Both the position numbers and the translations under genes were made by a program. 64,000 nucleotides of DNA from Cotesia glomerata (Eukaryota > Arthropoda > Insecta > Hymenoptera > Braconidae): the NCBI RefSeq assembly GCF_020080835.1, contig NC_058166.1:11185672-11249671 (forward strand), given 5' to 3'. The notes under the pieces were generated by a model, which saw only the letters and a list, made by a program, of their open reading frames with translations, made no database searches and was not told the DNA's origin. The number at the start of each line of letters is the position of its first letter. The stretch's first letter is position 1. Below are positions 23,568-40,462 of this stretch, piece by piece.

Positions 23568-23621
23568 TTACATTTGCAGTGATATTGCAATGATAATCAG
23601 AAAAATCATCGAAACTTCCAT
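23568..23621 (-). pseudogene. Relic of a small secreted-peptide gene (first exon only)
   Basis: On the minus strand, an ATG at 23621-23619 opens an 18-codon frame whose product is a hydrophobic signal-peptide-like stretch ending at TAA (23570-23568). It aligns with the first exon of the gene at 25185-25100, and the upstream 80 bases (to about 23700) match that gene's 5' flank. The second exon is missing: downstream of the relic, MITE 22707-23548 is inserted, and the old 3' flank resumes at 22700. I judge it non-functional. Confidence 0.5.
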
Positions 23622-24027
23622 TGTTATTTAAAAAAATAATTCAAAGTTAATTAAAATGATAGAAGTATTTTTCGTAAATGATGTTACAATTTATTATTAT
23701 TAAGTTCTTCAAGTGCATTTATGGAAAATTTTTCTAAAGATGCTACTAAAATACTAATTACTTGCATCTAAAAATTATGGCATGTATAAAAATCTATAGA
23801 GTAAGCACCCATTAATTTCTTGGGGTAATGGGTGCGATTCAATAACTATCGAATTTATCGCTCTTCGATGACAAAAGAAATTTGATTGTCAATTTTTTTC
23901 CATTATATTGTAACGGGTTGTTTATGCCTGTTCATTGGCCCCTTTATTAATCTAAATAAAAGCAATATATTCTTAAAGAATATTCACTGATTATAGTAGA
24001 TCGTCACTTCATTTTATGGTTTATCTA

Positions 24028-24173
24028 CACGAAAGACAGTCATGTGCTGCACTAGACTCATTCGGGTGCGCACACGAGTCAGTCTGGTGTAAACTAATTT
24101 TTTTTCCATTCTTTCTTGCACACGACTGAGTCTGGTGCCGAAATCGAACCAGTCGGGTTTCATTTTTTCCGTG
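24028..24173. mobile_element. Short TA-flanked MITE
   Basis: It starts CACGAAAGACAG and ends ...TTTTTCCGTG, flanked by TA. The interior repeats the word 'CACGA.TGAGTCTGGTG' in both orientations. It belongs to the CACG-ended MITE group common in this window. Confidence 0.6.
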
Positions 24174-24912
24174 TAAAAATCATCGGACTTCAAATAATAT
24201 TCGATATTCATTATAAAATTTTATTACAGCTAAAAAAGAACTTCATATAAAATTTAATAAATTTTTTCTGTTACTTAAATTTTATTTGAAAACAATATTA
24301 AATTTCATTTTTGGAATTTAATTACTCGATCTACCATTCTGCTTAGAAAATCTTTGGACTACTTTTCGCCATCTATCGACCATCCCGCAAAAATATACTT
24401 AATGTGTTTAGAAAAACTTGGGAAAAAATATAATTTTTTCTCCATTTCAGTTTGCATAGTAAACAAAAATTGTATCATTTTGCAAATTGCGATTAAAAAT
24501 TATTTGTTCATAAAGAATATTTTAAATCTCAAAATATAAAATTTATAATTGAACTGAAGTTAGTTTATTATCAAAACTTATCGAAAAATAAGCTCTAATT
24601 CCTTATTGACTAGGATGAGCGCGCGCAATTTAAATATCTCATAAATATAAATTTAAATTAGATTATGACCAGACTTTTATTGAAAACTCGAAAAAGAAAC
24701 TTACTGTTTCTGTTATAATGTAATTTCTTACAAGAACTATCATAATTGTGATTACATAATATATTTTATAAATTTTTGGCGATTAAATTCTTATTTTATG
24801 AACTGCTTATAATAATTATGTTCATTAAAAATCGAATAAACTTGATGGGTCATAAAAATGTCATATCTTTTTGAATCGGGTGAACTTTTCAAAAAATGAT
24901 TTGAAGTTTCTA

Positions 24913-25185
24913 TCAATATTCTACGAATTTGTCAGCTCTTGTAGGATGACTGCAGTACCATTCTCTGGCAGATAGTTTTTTGTCACACACAAGATTAAAG
25001 CAGCAATCATCATTTTGAATACACTACAATCATACAATACAAAATATATTAAATAAATAACTTCGATTACTGTCATTATTATCATTATTTACAACTTACC
25101 CTTGAACCGATTACTTTGCAACGACCAAAACCACAGTCGACATCACAGCAATAAGCAGAAAGACCATCAAGACTTTCATTGTCAT
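24913..25185 (-). pseudogene. Small two-exon gene: signal peptide plus knottin-like (ICK) cysteine framework, frame-broken
   Basis: Exon 1 is 25185-25100 and exon 2 is 25023-24913, with a 76-base intron (GTAAGT donor, TTGTAG acceptor). The ATG (25185 or 25179) opens a 20-odd-residue signal peptide that hits TAA before the splice site. In another frame, the one that stays open across the junction, exon 1 supplies a cysteine. Exon 2 then supplies cysteines spaced C-x5-C-C-x4-C-x10-C, with Trp-Tyr before the last and a stop at 24915-24913. This is the inhibitor-cystine-knot pattern of small secreted peptides (venom-type or endogenous). No ATG opens the cysteine frame. Either a one-base indel broke the gene or the sequence has an error. 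It sits alone between two Osiris genes. Confidence 0.5.
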
Positions 25186-25259
25186 TTTTAAAAAAACTTG
25201 AGGTTAACTAAACAGTAGAAGTATTTCTCGTCACAGATATTACAGTTTGTAGAGAACCA

Positions 25260-25266
25260 ATTTATA
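25260..25266 (-). promoter_or_regulatory. TATA box of the small cysteine-rich gene
   Basis: On the minus strand TATAAAT lies 75-80 bases upstream of the candidate ATG. That leaves room for a start near 25235 and a 5' UTR of about 50 bases, as expected for a short insect secreted-peptide gene. Confidence 0.45.
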
Positions 25267-25315
25267 CTCGTTTATTATCATAGCATGACGTATAAAAAAA
25301 AAAACCCAGTCTATA

Positions 25316-25586
25316 CACTGATAGAAGGATTTATTTGTATTAAATAATATTTGTTAATAGTTAACAAATCATTTATTACAGACCATTTTTTAGTATTAAA
25401 CAAATATTTCTTAGTATTTAAAATGATTTGTTTGTATTTAATAAATCTGATTTTCATTTATTAAATATTAATAAATCTTTTTAAATACTAACAAATGTTT
25501 GTTAAGGACTAACAAATGGCTTCTAATAAATGATTTGTTAAATATTAAGAAATCTTTTTAACTATAAACAAATCCTTCTATCAGTG
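25316..25586. mobile_element. MITE, TIR CACTGATAGAAGGATTT, copy 1
   Basis: This 271-base palindromic element has TA on both sides. The interior is made of TTTGTTA/TAACAAA-type words in both orientations. Relatives are at 42193-42876 and a short one at 27154-27235. Confidence 0.8.
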
Positions 25587-26578
25587 TAGTAGTTCACCTA
25601 TGTAAGAAATTAATGATTAATGCTAATGAGTCATTAGTAATGACTTTATTTGGAACAAGATAATTTTTTTACAGGCCACGTTAGACATCGAATATAAAAA
25701 TTTGACTGAAGTATGAAAATTATTTTAAATATGGGTTCACTTTAAACTTGTACATTAATTATTTGGTTGATTCATAAGACTTCGAAGTCTTAATTGATGA
25801 TAGATCTTTCCTCAAAACGTGTGTTAGTAATTAGCGCTCAGTTCAAATTTAATTATTGTTGTATTATAACATGTTATTGTTTAAATATCAAACATCCAAT
25901 TTTTGAAACTTCTTCATCAAAAAACCAGATATTGATGTGAATTTTTTTCGTTATTACAAAAACAGAATCATTTGAACAGCAAACAAATTGCTACATGAAA
26001 TTATGTGTGTTACTACGATTTTTACACGAAAAAAGATTGACATTGAAAATTTTTATGGTTAAAACCAACTTGCACTGATTGTCGATGTAAGACATTGGGC
26101 ATCAAACTTTATAGCAATTTATTAAACGTTTCCAGAATTTTGACAGAATGAAAAAAATCAAGGAAAATTTCCGTAGAAACATAAAAAATATTATTAAAAC
26201 CGATTTAATCATGGATAAGCATCGTCGTGAATAATTTTCGGTACACATTACAAACATCTAAATTTTTGAATTTCAAAATAACAAAAAAAAATTAATTATA
26301 ATAAAAATTAGTTCAATCGAAAATCTATGTGAAAGCTTTATTAAAATTTTCGTCCAGATCAATGTTGGCATTTAAAGCCAACAGTGGAATTTTCTATTCT
26401 AGCAAACAGAATTCATATATCAATTATATTATCCTTAAAATATTTCGATAAATTGAGAAATTTGAATTACCAATTTTTTCCCATTTTTAAAAAGGTCTAC
26501 TAATTTTCACACAGTAACATTCTGTATTACAATGATCTTAAAATTTTTCTTATTAATTTATTTTATCGTTTATATTCA

Positions 26579-26820
26579 CACTGATAAAAAATTTAACTTG
26601 ACTCAAGAGTAAGAATCTTGAACCAAGAACACCAATTGGAAGAAAATGAATTTCTTGAGCCAAGAGGAAAAATTCTTGAGTCAAGATATAATTCTTGGTT
26701 CAAGAAAATATATCTTGACTCAATAATTTTTCCTCTTGGCTCAAGAAATTCATTTTTTTCCAATTGGTATTCTTGGTTCAAGATTCTTGCTCTTGAGTCA
26801 AGTTAAATTTTTTATCAGTG
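26579..26820. mobile_element. Near-perfect 242-base palindromic MITE
   Basis: It starts CACTGATAAAAAATTTAAC and ends with the complement, flanked on both sides by CA. It reads almost the same on both strands. The interior is built from CTTGACTCAAGA / TCTTGAGCCAAGA words. A 62-codon frame exists on each strand only because of this symmetry and is not a gene. Confidence 0.8.
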
Positions 26821-27153
26821 CATTGAGCTTTACTCACATTTGCCATTCATTATATAATTTTATTTAGTTATGAAAAAAGAATTTTCCAAGTCAGATTTTT
26901 CTATTATTCACACTAGCTTGAAAACGATGTTAGTTTTTACTCTCGGAATTTAATTGATTGACCTACCACTCTGCTTAGAAAAACTATGGACTATCTTTTG
27001 CCGTCTAGCGGCTGTCGCGGAACTATTTATATGAGCGTCTACAAAATCTTAATTGTTATTAAAATTCATTATTTAAGTGAATAATAACGGGAAAAAACTC
27101 CGGAAGAAAAATGATATAAAAATATTGAATTTTAAGCGTTTAATTACATTATA

Positions 27154-27235
27154 CACTCATAGAAGAATTGTCTAACTGTTTTGATAAATTCATTTAATAA
27201 CAGTTAATAAAGCTTAATAAATACTTTTGCCAGTG
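27154..27235. mobile_element. 82-base TA-flanked MITE relic
   Basis: The ends CACTCATAGAAG and TTTTGCCAGTG are flanked by TA. The interior TTAATAAC words match the family at 25316-25586 and 42193-42876. It is an internally deleted copy. Confidence 0.55.
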
Positions 27236-27633
27236 TACTACAGAAATTTAGAACGTATAAGCCTCTTTAGTTAATTCGTGGAGTTCCTGCCAAAATAATT
27301 AAATTTGTATAACAAATCGGTAAAAACACCCATTGTTGTCAAAAGCAATTAAATGAATGGACCAACTATGAAAACACAAGAAATCGCGATTCGTATGATA
27401 TCTAGTGAGACTAATCGCGACTTTTGTTAACAATAAAAAAATTGTACAGGAAATTATGTCCTGTTGTCTGTCAGGTGCATCCGGTGTATCTGATGAGAAT
27501 TTTTTGGCATACCAAACAATACGTCCATTAAATATATCAGCATATATATTTCACTCAACTTTCGCCGATGATAAAAGATCTCCCAAGTGAAACTAATTGT
27601 TCTCTGGCGGGTGAAATTTCCAACAGTTAGAAG

Positions 27634-27670
27634 CTATATATCCTCTGACATCTTCCCGAGGGTCGCTAGT
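27634..27670 (+). promoter_or_regulatory. Possible core promoter of the second Osiris gene
   Basis: CTATATATCC at 27634-27643 is followed after about 30 bases by GCTAGTG, an initiator-like sequence. The ATG is 50 bases further on. The initiator match is weak. Confidence 0.35.
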
Positions 27671-27720
27671 GTTCGACCGTTATTCAAACTTTTGATTTCA
27701 AGCAGCATACATGTCGCAGA

Positions 27721-32809
<5,089 letters not shown>

Positions 32810-33933
32810 TTGTTGATATATTTTTGTTATTTTTCTTTGTTGTTTGTTATTTGTTATTACTTGTAAAATTATTTAATGAAAAAAGATTCTATAAAAACCA
32901 TCTAGCGTCATCATCAACCGGGCATTTTTCTTCTATCTTCCAATGTCACATCACTAATTCTAAAAAATCATAGATTTTTTTTCGTACTTTTTTTTTGTTG
33001 TAGGAAATTCTTTCAATAGGAAATTCTATTGAAAGAATGAAAGATAAATTTTTACTTTTTTTTACTTTAGGAACAAAATACATTTTTACGTTTAGAAAAA
33101 AATCTGCCAAATTATTTTTAAAACTTTCAAAAATTTACCAATTAATTCATTTTTAAACTCTTCAAGATCGAAAAAATAAGAATTATGTAGAATTTTAAAT
33201 TCGAATTTTGAAACTGCATTATCTTCTGAATGCTTCGTTCTATTGTAATTTTCTAGATAACAATAGACGTAGTTTATTGATTAAAAAAAGTTTTTCGTTG
33301 ATTTCAAGTTGATTAGTCAAAAATTTTTAAAGTTATCCGTTAAAAATAATCAAATTTTTTTGGTTTTAATTTTTTGAATATTTTGGAAACGGCTTGGTCA
33401 ATTAACTCCAAAATTTGATCAGATTTTATTCTTGATAAACTCTTTCAAACTCGAACCAATAGCTATTAAATTTTTAAAAATATGATGGTAAAATTTTTTT
33501 TATATTTGATTCGAGTTCCTAGAATATGAAGTAAGTTATCCACTCAATCTAGTAAATTACATAAATTACTCATTTCGTGTCTATTTAATATCAAAGCTAC
33601 AGTATAAAATTATGAGGGCCAATGTTGAAGTGAAACTCGTTTCCATTCATAAATAATTACTTCAATCACGATATCTCTTCACGTGGACTAATTCGTGAAT
33701 GAATCTGTGGTAATTGAAAGCTTATATTGGAAGCGCTATTAAATTTCAAATCACTGAAAATTGGTCCACTGGTTTACGGTCATAGATGAAAAGCTTGATA
33801 GATATTCACAGTTTTTTTTTTAATGATTCTTGCTAATATTATTATATTTCAAATAAGCCATGAAAATTCAACTAAAATTATAATAAAACGTGTAATTTAT
33901 TAATAGAAACTATTTTTAAAAAAATCACATATA
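32810..33933. other. 3' flank of the second Osiris gene
   Basis: No coding region is seen. A clear AATAAA is absent near the stop, so the 3' end is not placed. A short inverted repeat (GGAAATTC.TTCAATAGGAAATT) lies near 33000-33030. Confidence 0.4.
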
Positions 33934-34073
33934 AGGTCAAAGCCCCAATAGATGATCACGTACCAGTATATGATCACTCCATGTATTTGTATATCTATAT
34001 TCATAAATATAGGTATACAAATACATGGAGTGATCATATACTGGTACATGATCATCTATTGGAGCTTTTACCT
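33934..34073. mobile_element. 140-base near-perfect palindromic MITE
   Basis: The ends are AGGTCAAAGCCCCAATAGAT and its near-complement ...CCAATAGATG-type arm, with TA on each side. The arms pair almost fully around a TATA-rich centre (CATTCATAAATATAGG). Confidence 0.75.
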
Positions 34074-35111
34074 TAATTGCAAAATATATCCACACCCTTA
34101 TTAAACGAACAAATTAAAGAGTATTTAAAGTAATTTGATTTTTCATAATTTTGTATATAGTTTATGATCCTTCAAATCATTTTAAATACTCTCTTGAAAG
34201 CGTTTCACAAATGAAAATCATTTTTCTTGTACTTGACAATCAACAGTAATTTTAACAATCTCTTTTGTGTGAATATGTCAATGAAAGAGCCATTAATATA
34301 TAGTTCAGCATTTTTGCTGCAAAAAATCATCAGTGAGTTACTACTTTACGCTTTGTTTCATAACAACTTATTGTACACCAAGATCATAATTCTACACAAT
34401 AAATCAGTCTAAACATTTCCATCTTTCTCCAATAATAACCTCCGAACCATAACGGTCCCAATAATCAATTTCCCATCAAATCAAACCGCAATCGAATCTC
34501 ACAAAACAAAGCCGCAATAATTAAATGAAGTATCAATCCAAGCAACAAACAACAACTGCCCTCCAAATGGTGAATTGAATACGATCGCTCCAGTTACTGT
34601 TCGCTTAATCAATCAGTTCCATCTAAAAGTGAAACATGCTCCCATTTAATTGCAATCTAGCTTCTAATCGAAGCTACCCTACTTCCTTCACTGTCGATTT
34701 CAGCCTACTTTTTCCCACGGAAGTAATATATAGAAAGCTTATATCCGTACGTAAAGTTAATTTAGATTTATTTTTTCCGAAAATGTGAATGAAAATTTTT
34801 TATATCGACGTTCTGATTAGCAAATTGTATAACTCTACATTATTGAGATGTTTTTTTTTTTTAATATTTTCAAATAGTTATAATCTGAATACATTTTATT
34901 TGGGTAATTGAAACAATAATATTATACGTGTGGTCGATAATGAATTGGTTTTTAGATTTATCATTTTTTTTATTAGATAATAAATATGTTAATTAAAAGT
35001 TCTTTTATCTTAATGAAGAATTTTTTTAAATGGAGTTGACAAGTTGGTTATTCGAACTTTGATATCTTTGATATGCATCATATATGGAAATTGTGTTTAT
35101 CTTTTCATTTA
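34074..35111. other. Intergenic DNA, no gene seen
   Basis: Between 34420 and 34720 the sequence is less AT-extreme and may hold regulatory DNA. No open frame, splice pattern or RNA fold that I can support is visible. Confidence 0.4.
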
Positions 35112-35303
35112 TACAGTAAAAAATTTTTCGTCATTTTGTAAAGTGTAAAAATGTTTCTGTGGAATTCAACATTTTAGTGTGTAGAATTTAACATTTTAGT
35201 ATGTTGATTCAACACAATAGAGTGTTGATTCAACACAGATTGTGTAAAAAAAATCATTAACACAAATTTTTGTGTTAAATTTGACGAAAAATTTTTTACT
35301 GTG
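35112..35303. mobile_element. MITE, CACAGTAAAAAATTTTTCG family, copy 2
   Basis: This 192-base inverted repeat has TA flanks and the same ends as 4291-4491 (first base of the left TIR changed). The interior has GTGTTGATTCAACAC words. Confidence 0.75.
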
Positions 35304-36719
35304 TATTTTGGATGTATCTGTTCATATATGGTGGCCGAAAAGAAAGATTGATTTTCGGGAATTTTCTTGACTGGAAAAATAAAGGAATATCTAGATTGTT
35401 TTTTTTTTATTTATTTTATCAAGTGTAAATCTTACAAAAATTACACAAATGTTCATTAAAAAACATTCTATAGTCTTAAAGATATGAGTGTTATCGTAAA
35501 TCCGGATAAAAAATTCCCCCTCCATGGTCGCATAGATTTATCAAAAGAGAGTTATCTAAGCAAAGAAAATTAAGTTCATTATAATTCAACTCATTATGTA
35601 TGTAGCAGATTTTTATTTTGATAAGACTACTTAGCCAATTTTTATTTAATAAAACATGCTAATTGTAATTCATTTCTAGAAAAAATTAAAAAATTATAAT
35701 ATATAATTTTTTTTTTATTTTCATGTGAAGCCTATTATAAACGTATGCGATCATATCAGAAAATTTTTTCAAGGGTATATGTAGACATATATCTTTTATA
35801 TGTATACCTATATATTTTCATACATATTTTTCCCATGGGCATTTCTTCTATATATTTTCTTCGATATTCTTGTTTATTTAAAAACTAGCCCATCTGAATA
35901 TCCTACTTTCTTCAACGCTCTACAACCGATTCTCACCAGTCTGCAATCAAACAATCTACAATCCACAATTAACAATCTCCAATCAGCAATCTAAGTCTCA
36001 ATTAAATCAACAACAACCATTTCCAAGGAAATAAAATAAGATGGGATCCTATTAAATTACAGCCAACAATTATCTTTCGCTTCATAAAAGTACAGTTCCT
36101 TGAGTAATATTCATACTGAGTTATAATTCAAACAATTGGCATCGACGTATGTCTATTATGATTATCCCAAGCTGGCAGATGTTCTGTTCGTTTCAGAAGT
36201 TATTGTTATTAAAATAACCAACCAACACTTAGTTTCGGTCGAATTACTCATTCTTATTAGCGAATATGAGTGCCAGGATTGATTTTATTAGCGAATAATT
36301 GTTGCTTCTCTCACTCACACTTGTTGTTAAATCGGAAGCCTTCGGATCGTTTGGCAACCGGGTCAGATCGGAGTCTACTTGTTCGTAAACCACTGCGACA
36401 TTGTTTCTTTAATTTAGAGCTAAGTGTAAGATTATTATGTACATGCGTTAAGTATTTTTTCTAAATATCCCAGCGCTAAACAGCGCGTGTATATTTCACG
36501 TAACGTTCACCAGAATTAACTACAACAACTCGGAGCTCTGTGAATCAAGCAAAAAAGGAGACTAGGATAGGAGAAGAGATGGGCAGGGCTTGGACGAATC
36601 AGACGCGGCAACTCTTATTACGGATAATCTAGAGTCATCATCGTCTAAATGAATGGTTGTTGGTGATGTTGCTCTTATAAAGAAGGTGGTGGAAGCTTTA
36701 TAGTTTCCCTAATATCTGG
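35304..36719. other. Upstream region of the third Osiris gene
   Basis: No coding region is seen. Roughly 36470-36720 is noticeably less AT-rich and directly precedes the TATA box, so it is the likely proximal control region. I cannot name factor sites with confidence. Confidence 0.4.
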
Positions 36720-36760
36720 TATATAAGAGTCGAGGTATGCCGGTCGTATGGTTAGTTTAC
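36720..36760 (+). promoter_or_regulatory. Core promoter of the third Osiris gene
   Basis: TATATAAGAG (36720-36729) is followed about 30 bases later by GTTAGTT (from 36751), which is close to the TCAGTT initiator. The ATG lies about 86 bases downstream. Confidence 0.6.
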
Positions 36761-36839
36761 GCGAATATCTATGCCTAGTATCAGGCATTCTTAAGTTGTA
36801 ACGAAAGTCATCCGAACTTTGGATATCTGATTCGGCAAG

Positions 36840-39292
36840 ATGAAAATTTTTGTTGGACTTTGTTTGCTGGTGGTCATTGCGACTTGCAGGGGAGATTACG
36901 TTAAATTTTTCGAAAAATGCACCAAAGAAAAAAATACTTTCGACTGTTTGAAAAAACGTGCGCTCGACGTTTTAGAAAGGGCTGTTGAGGATGATACGGT
37001 TTATGTTGTTAATGATTATGTGTCGATCGCAAGAGACCCAAAAGTCATTCCTGATATCATTCAGAGGTCCAGTGGGGAGAATGACACTGCTTTGAGCTTG
37101 GATGATAAGCTTGACAGGAAGCTACATGAGTATTTGGCTTCCAGAAGCATCAAACTGACCATTCCTGGAGGAGTTATTGAAGGTATTTTTTGATAATTTT
37201 TTATCCTCACAGTGGATTTTTATGATGATTGTTTTCTAGGACGGGGTAAGAAGAAAGATAAAGGTGGATATGGAGGCGCTTTGATGATGGGAGGTCTTGC
37301 TATGGCAGGTAAGAGTTTTTTTTTATTATGTTGTGGAATATTATGTTGTTACTCGCGTTATTGAGGGAATTCCTGTAAGTTAATTTTTATGTGAAATATT
37401 AGAGAAACTATCGGAACTTTTTTTGGTAATTATTAAAGAAATCATTGATTTTTAATCAGTTGGAATTTATTTTATGTCACTTTTTTTTTTATTTTTAAAA
37501 ATATTAGCCTAGAAATTTGTATTATTGATATATTCATTAAAAATACGCAATTATTTTTATCATAAGAAAAATATTTTTTAATGGAATTTTTACTTCTTTA
37601 TTACTCCATGTACTTTATAAAAAAAATAACATATTTTTGCGTAAAGTAGTATGGGATCAAATTATTTATGCTAAAAAAACCTTTTATGAAAACACAAATG
37701 TTATTTATTTAATACAGTATATAATGTTCATTGTTTTTCTTTATCAACGCAGTAGAATTATATACAATAACCACGGACACAGCATTAACACAGTTAACAT
37801 AGGAAAATTTATTTTTTTACTAGACCTTCAAAAAACGACACGAGTTTTTCAAGATTCCACTCGAGTAATTTATCAACAACCCAATTTTCCATATCGCTGT
37901 TAATATAAATTGGTGCAATTATCGCTATTTCATTACCAAAATTGTAAATAAATAAACTCGATAATCACGATCCGTTTCGCTGTAGTAAGAAAACGTTTTG
38001 AGATATTCATTATACAGTTGAGCGTGGTATTCAGTATTCACTGTTTCGAGCATAACTGTATTCGTATCGTGAATATGACAATACTGTTTTGAGCTTATCA
38101 CGATACTTCGTTCACGATCCACTGGATCGCTATAATAGCAATACTTTTTTCTCCGTGTAGCCAGACTCTATTCAGAGCTTCGATTTCGCTTCTACTAGGG
38201 TAATTTTATGTTAATAAATAAATAATATTGAATTTAAATTAAGAAAACTCTATTAATCATATTAAGGAGATTCCATGAAAAATCACTTTTCTTAAAATAT
38301 TCTTTAATTTTTGAATACGAGTAATTTTAAGTAGTCTCTATACGAATAAATTTTTTTTAATAGTCCTTGCGGGGCTAATTTTTGAAATATTAGCAATAAA
38401 AAATCATACATGCAACATGACCGATGGTTTTTTGACCTAACCGTATCTCAAAAATGACGATTTTGGAGACGAGGTGAAAAATAGCTTATAAAAAATTAAT
38501 ATTCATCTAAAAATAATATTTATCAATTGTATTTTCTAAAAATACTATCGTATTTATTATTAATCTGGTTAATATTTTTTTTTTGTAACGCGTTTATAAT
38601 TAATTATTAATTTTTCAGTTGAACCATTTCATCTTCAAAAATCGGGATACGTGGTTGCGTTAGAAAACCCTCGAATGTAACATGTATTCCCTATCCTGAC
38701 TGTAGTTAAAGTGAACATTTTATTGAATAACAATCATACTTTTCTTAGGATTTTTTGAAAAACTGAGAATATTTAATTGAAGTTATTTTAAGTATTTTTT
38801 ATCAGAAAGAACATAAACGAGCGGTATTCATTTTTTTATAAAAAATGTTTGAAGTTAGCGACTTTAGATATTTTACGTGAGTGGAAGTAAGTGAGCGATA
38901 GTCTATAAAGAGAGGCAGCACTAGTGCATGAGAAAGAAACCAATAGCCATAACCTATTGGTGTCTTTTTCTTGCCATGGAACCTTTTTAAAACGTTAGAA
39001 ACAAAATTTTTCTTTTAATCATATAGTTTATTATTATTATTTAATATAGTAATTATCAACATTAATAACTTATTTTTTTTCAGGTGTAATGGCCCAATTA
39101 GCATACGCAAAAATCGCCTTCTTAGCGGGTACAGCTCTTTTGACTGCGAAAATAGCGTTAGTACTCAGCGCAATAATTGGACTGAAAAAATTAGTCTCAA
39201 GCGGCGGCGGAGGTCATGAAGTTATCTACGCTACAGCCTCCGATCCGCACGGTGGATATGGAGGATGGTCTAGGTCTTTGGGATCCTCGTAG
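36840..39292 (+). CDS. Osi: Osiris family protein (DUF1676), 206 aa, three exons
   Basis: Exons are 36840-37182, 37240-37308 (only 69 bases) and 39084-39292. Junctions are GT-AG and all splice in phase 1. The total is 621 bases. The protein has a clear signal peptide (1-18, ending ATCRG), the Cys pair (C27, C36) followed by LKKRALDVLERA, a basic RGKKKDK stretch (116-122), a Gly-rich turn, a long hydrophobic segment (about 127-178, with AQLAYAKIAFLAG and KIALVLSAIIGLKKL) and a short Gly-rich tail ending in WSRS. It matches Osiris in domain order and size. The second intron (1.78 kb) holds ordinary AT-rich DNA. Confidence 0.92.
37309..39083. other. Second intron of the third Osiris gene
   Basis: The 1.8 kb is mostly AT-rich. 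37880-38160 contains imperfect inverted words (AGCGATAATTGC / GCAATTATCGCT-type) and ends in TTTTTTCTCCGTG|TA, the right end of a CACGG-type MITE whose left end I cannot find. The acceptor is TTTTTTTTCAG. Confidence 0.45.
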
Positions 39293-39305
39293 ATAATTCA
39301 AAATA

Positions 39306-39749
39306 CAGGGTGTCCCAAAAGTCACGGACGCCATTGTAGCATCTGATGAAAAAAATAATTTTGAGACGAAAAGTCCTTAGCCATTTTTCAATTAACCGCA
39401 CAGATAATTAATTATTAATTAAAAATAACGTCTCTTTATTTGTTAGAGAGAGAGCGCCAGTGTCCAGTAAGATATGTGCCAAACAAAGACACAACTAACT
39501 GTATGACTAACTAGTTTCTATAGCTAACGTAGTCACACATATTTACTTATACATTCACACGTGCAAGCGTCTTCGTTGAAACTTGACTTGACACTAGTGC
39601 TCTCTCTCTCGAACGCATAAAAGGACGTTATTTTAATTAATAATTAATTATCTATGCGTCTGATTAAAAAATGGCTAAGGACTTTTCGTCTCAGAATTAT
39701 TTTGTTTATCAGATGCTACAATGGCGTCCGTTACTTCTGGGACACTCTG
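39306..39749. mobile_element. 444-base MITE in the 3' UTR of the third Osiris gene
   Basis: It starts CAGGGTGTCCCAAAAGTCAC and ends ...ACTTCTGGGACACTCTG, with TA at both flanks. The arms are about 150 bases. It begins 13 bases after the stop codon and ends 140 bases before the AATAAA, so the mature transcript should carry it as a long hairpin. Confidence 0.8.
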
Positions 39750-39888
39750 TATAACCAAAGCTCGATGAATCTCAATCAACAAATCAATAACTAGTTGTGT
39801 GTTACGTGTTACGTTTTTGTAATTTTGTATAAGTAATTAATTAATTTATTTATTTATTTATTGCTTATTTTGTTAATATTTATCGTTT

Positions 39889-39894
39889 AATAAA
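39889..39894 (+). terminator. AATAAA polyadenylation signal of the third Osiris gene
   Basis: This is the first AATAAA-type signal in a suitable context downstream of the stop, beyond the 3' UTR MITE. Confidence 0.5.
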
Positions 39895-40462
39895 AAGATA
39901 GTTACTTAAATAGTTAATGTATGATCTATTGATTAAAATTAGTGGTAACCCGGTAACAGTGTAGAAATACGGTGATAGTTACAGACGTCATTACTTTTCT
40001 AGGAAATCAGTTAGCTTTCAAGACCCTTTCTCTGTCCGTAATGACGCACTTCTTCTATCTTTTATGTCTTACATTTCTTTTCACATCGTACATTTATGTA
40101 TGTATGACATCCGTATCCAATTGTCGGTACAAAAAATTTTGCGTCAATAAAGGTCAGATTATGTTTTTAAATTGAAAGAAAAAATTTTATGTTAATTTGT
40201 GATTTTCTCTTAATTTTTTGTTAGACGATAGCAATGTTAAATTTAATATTTTCTCAATGTTAACATTTTTCGCCATACCAATAGATAAAATACGATTTTA
40301 ATAAGTCATTTTATAAAAATAGTTTCACGGCCAGCCGATTGGTAGCGTGAAGTAACGCAAAATTTTTACTTGTCAAAGCTGTAGTTCAAGTAATTAAGGA
40401 TCATTTAAGTATTTGATTCAATTTTACTTCATAGATTATGAATTTCTAAATATTTTTTACTA
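39895..40462. other. Intergenic DNA, nothing recognised
   Basis: This is AT-rich sequence with no coding region, RNA gene or terminal-repeat element that I can support. Confidence 0.45.

Larger units (their letters stand above)
22655..24640. repeat. Duplicated segment, copy 1 (degenerate small-gene locus)
   Basis: Several ordered blocks match the segment at about 24885-27030: 22660-22700 with 24885-24930; 23568-23700 with 25145-25255; and 24270-24400 (CATTCTGCTTAGAAAATCTTTGGACTAC) with 26915-27020. Insertions differ between the copies. A later block, 24541-24640 (GAACTGAAGTTAGTTTA..TATCAAAA), recurs at 41290-41360 and 43179-43225. This is an old local duplication carrying the small secreted-peptide locus. 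Confidence 0.6.

Noticed and set aside
26593..26806. Two 62-codon ORFs on opposite strands with nearly the same protein
   Set aside because: The DNA is a near-perfect palindrome (MITE), so both strands read alike. There are no gene signals.
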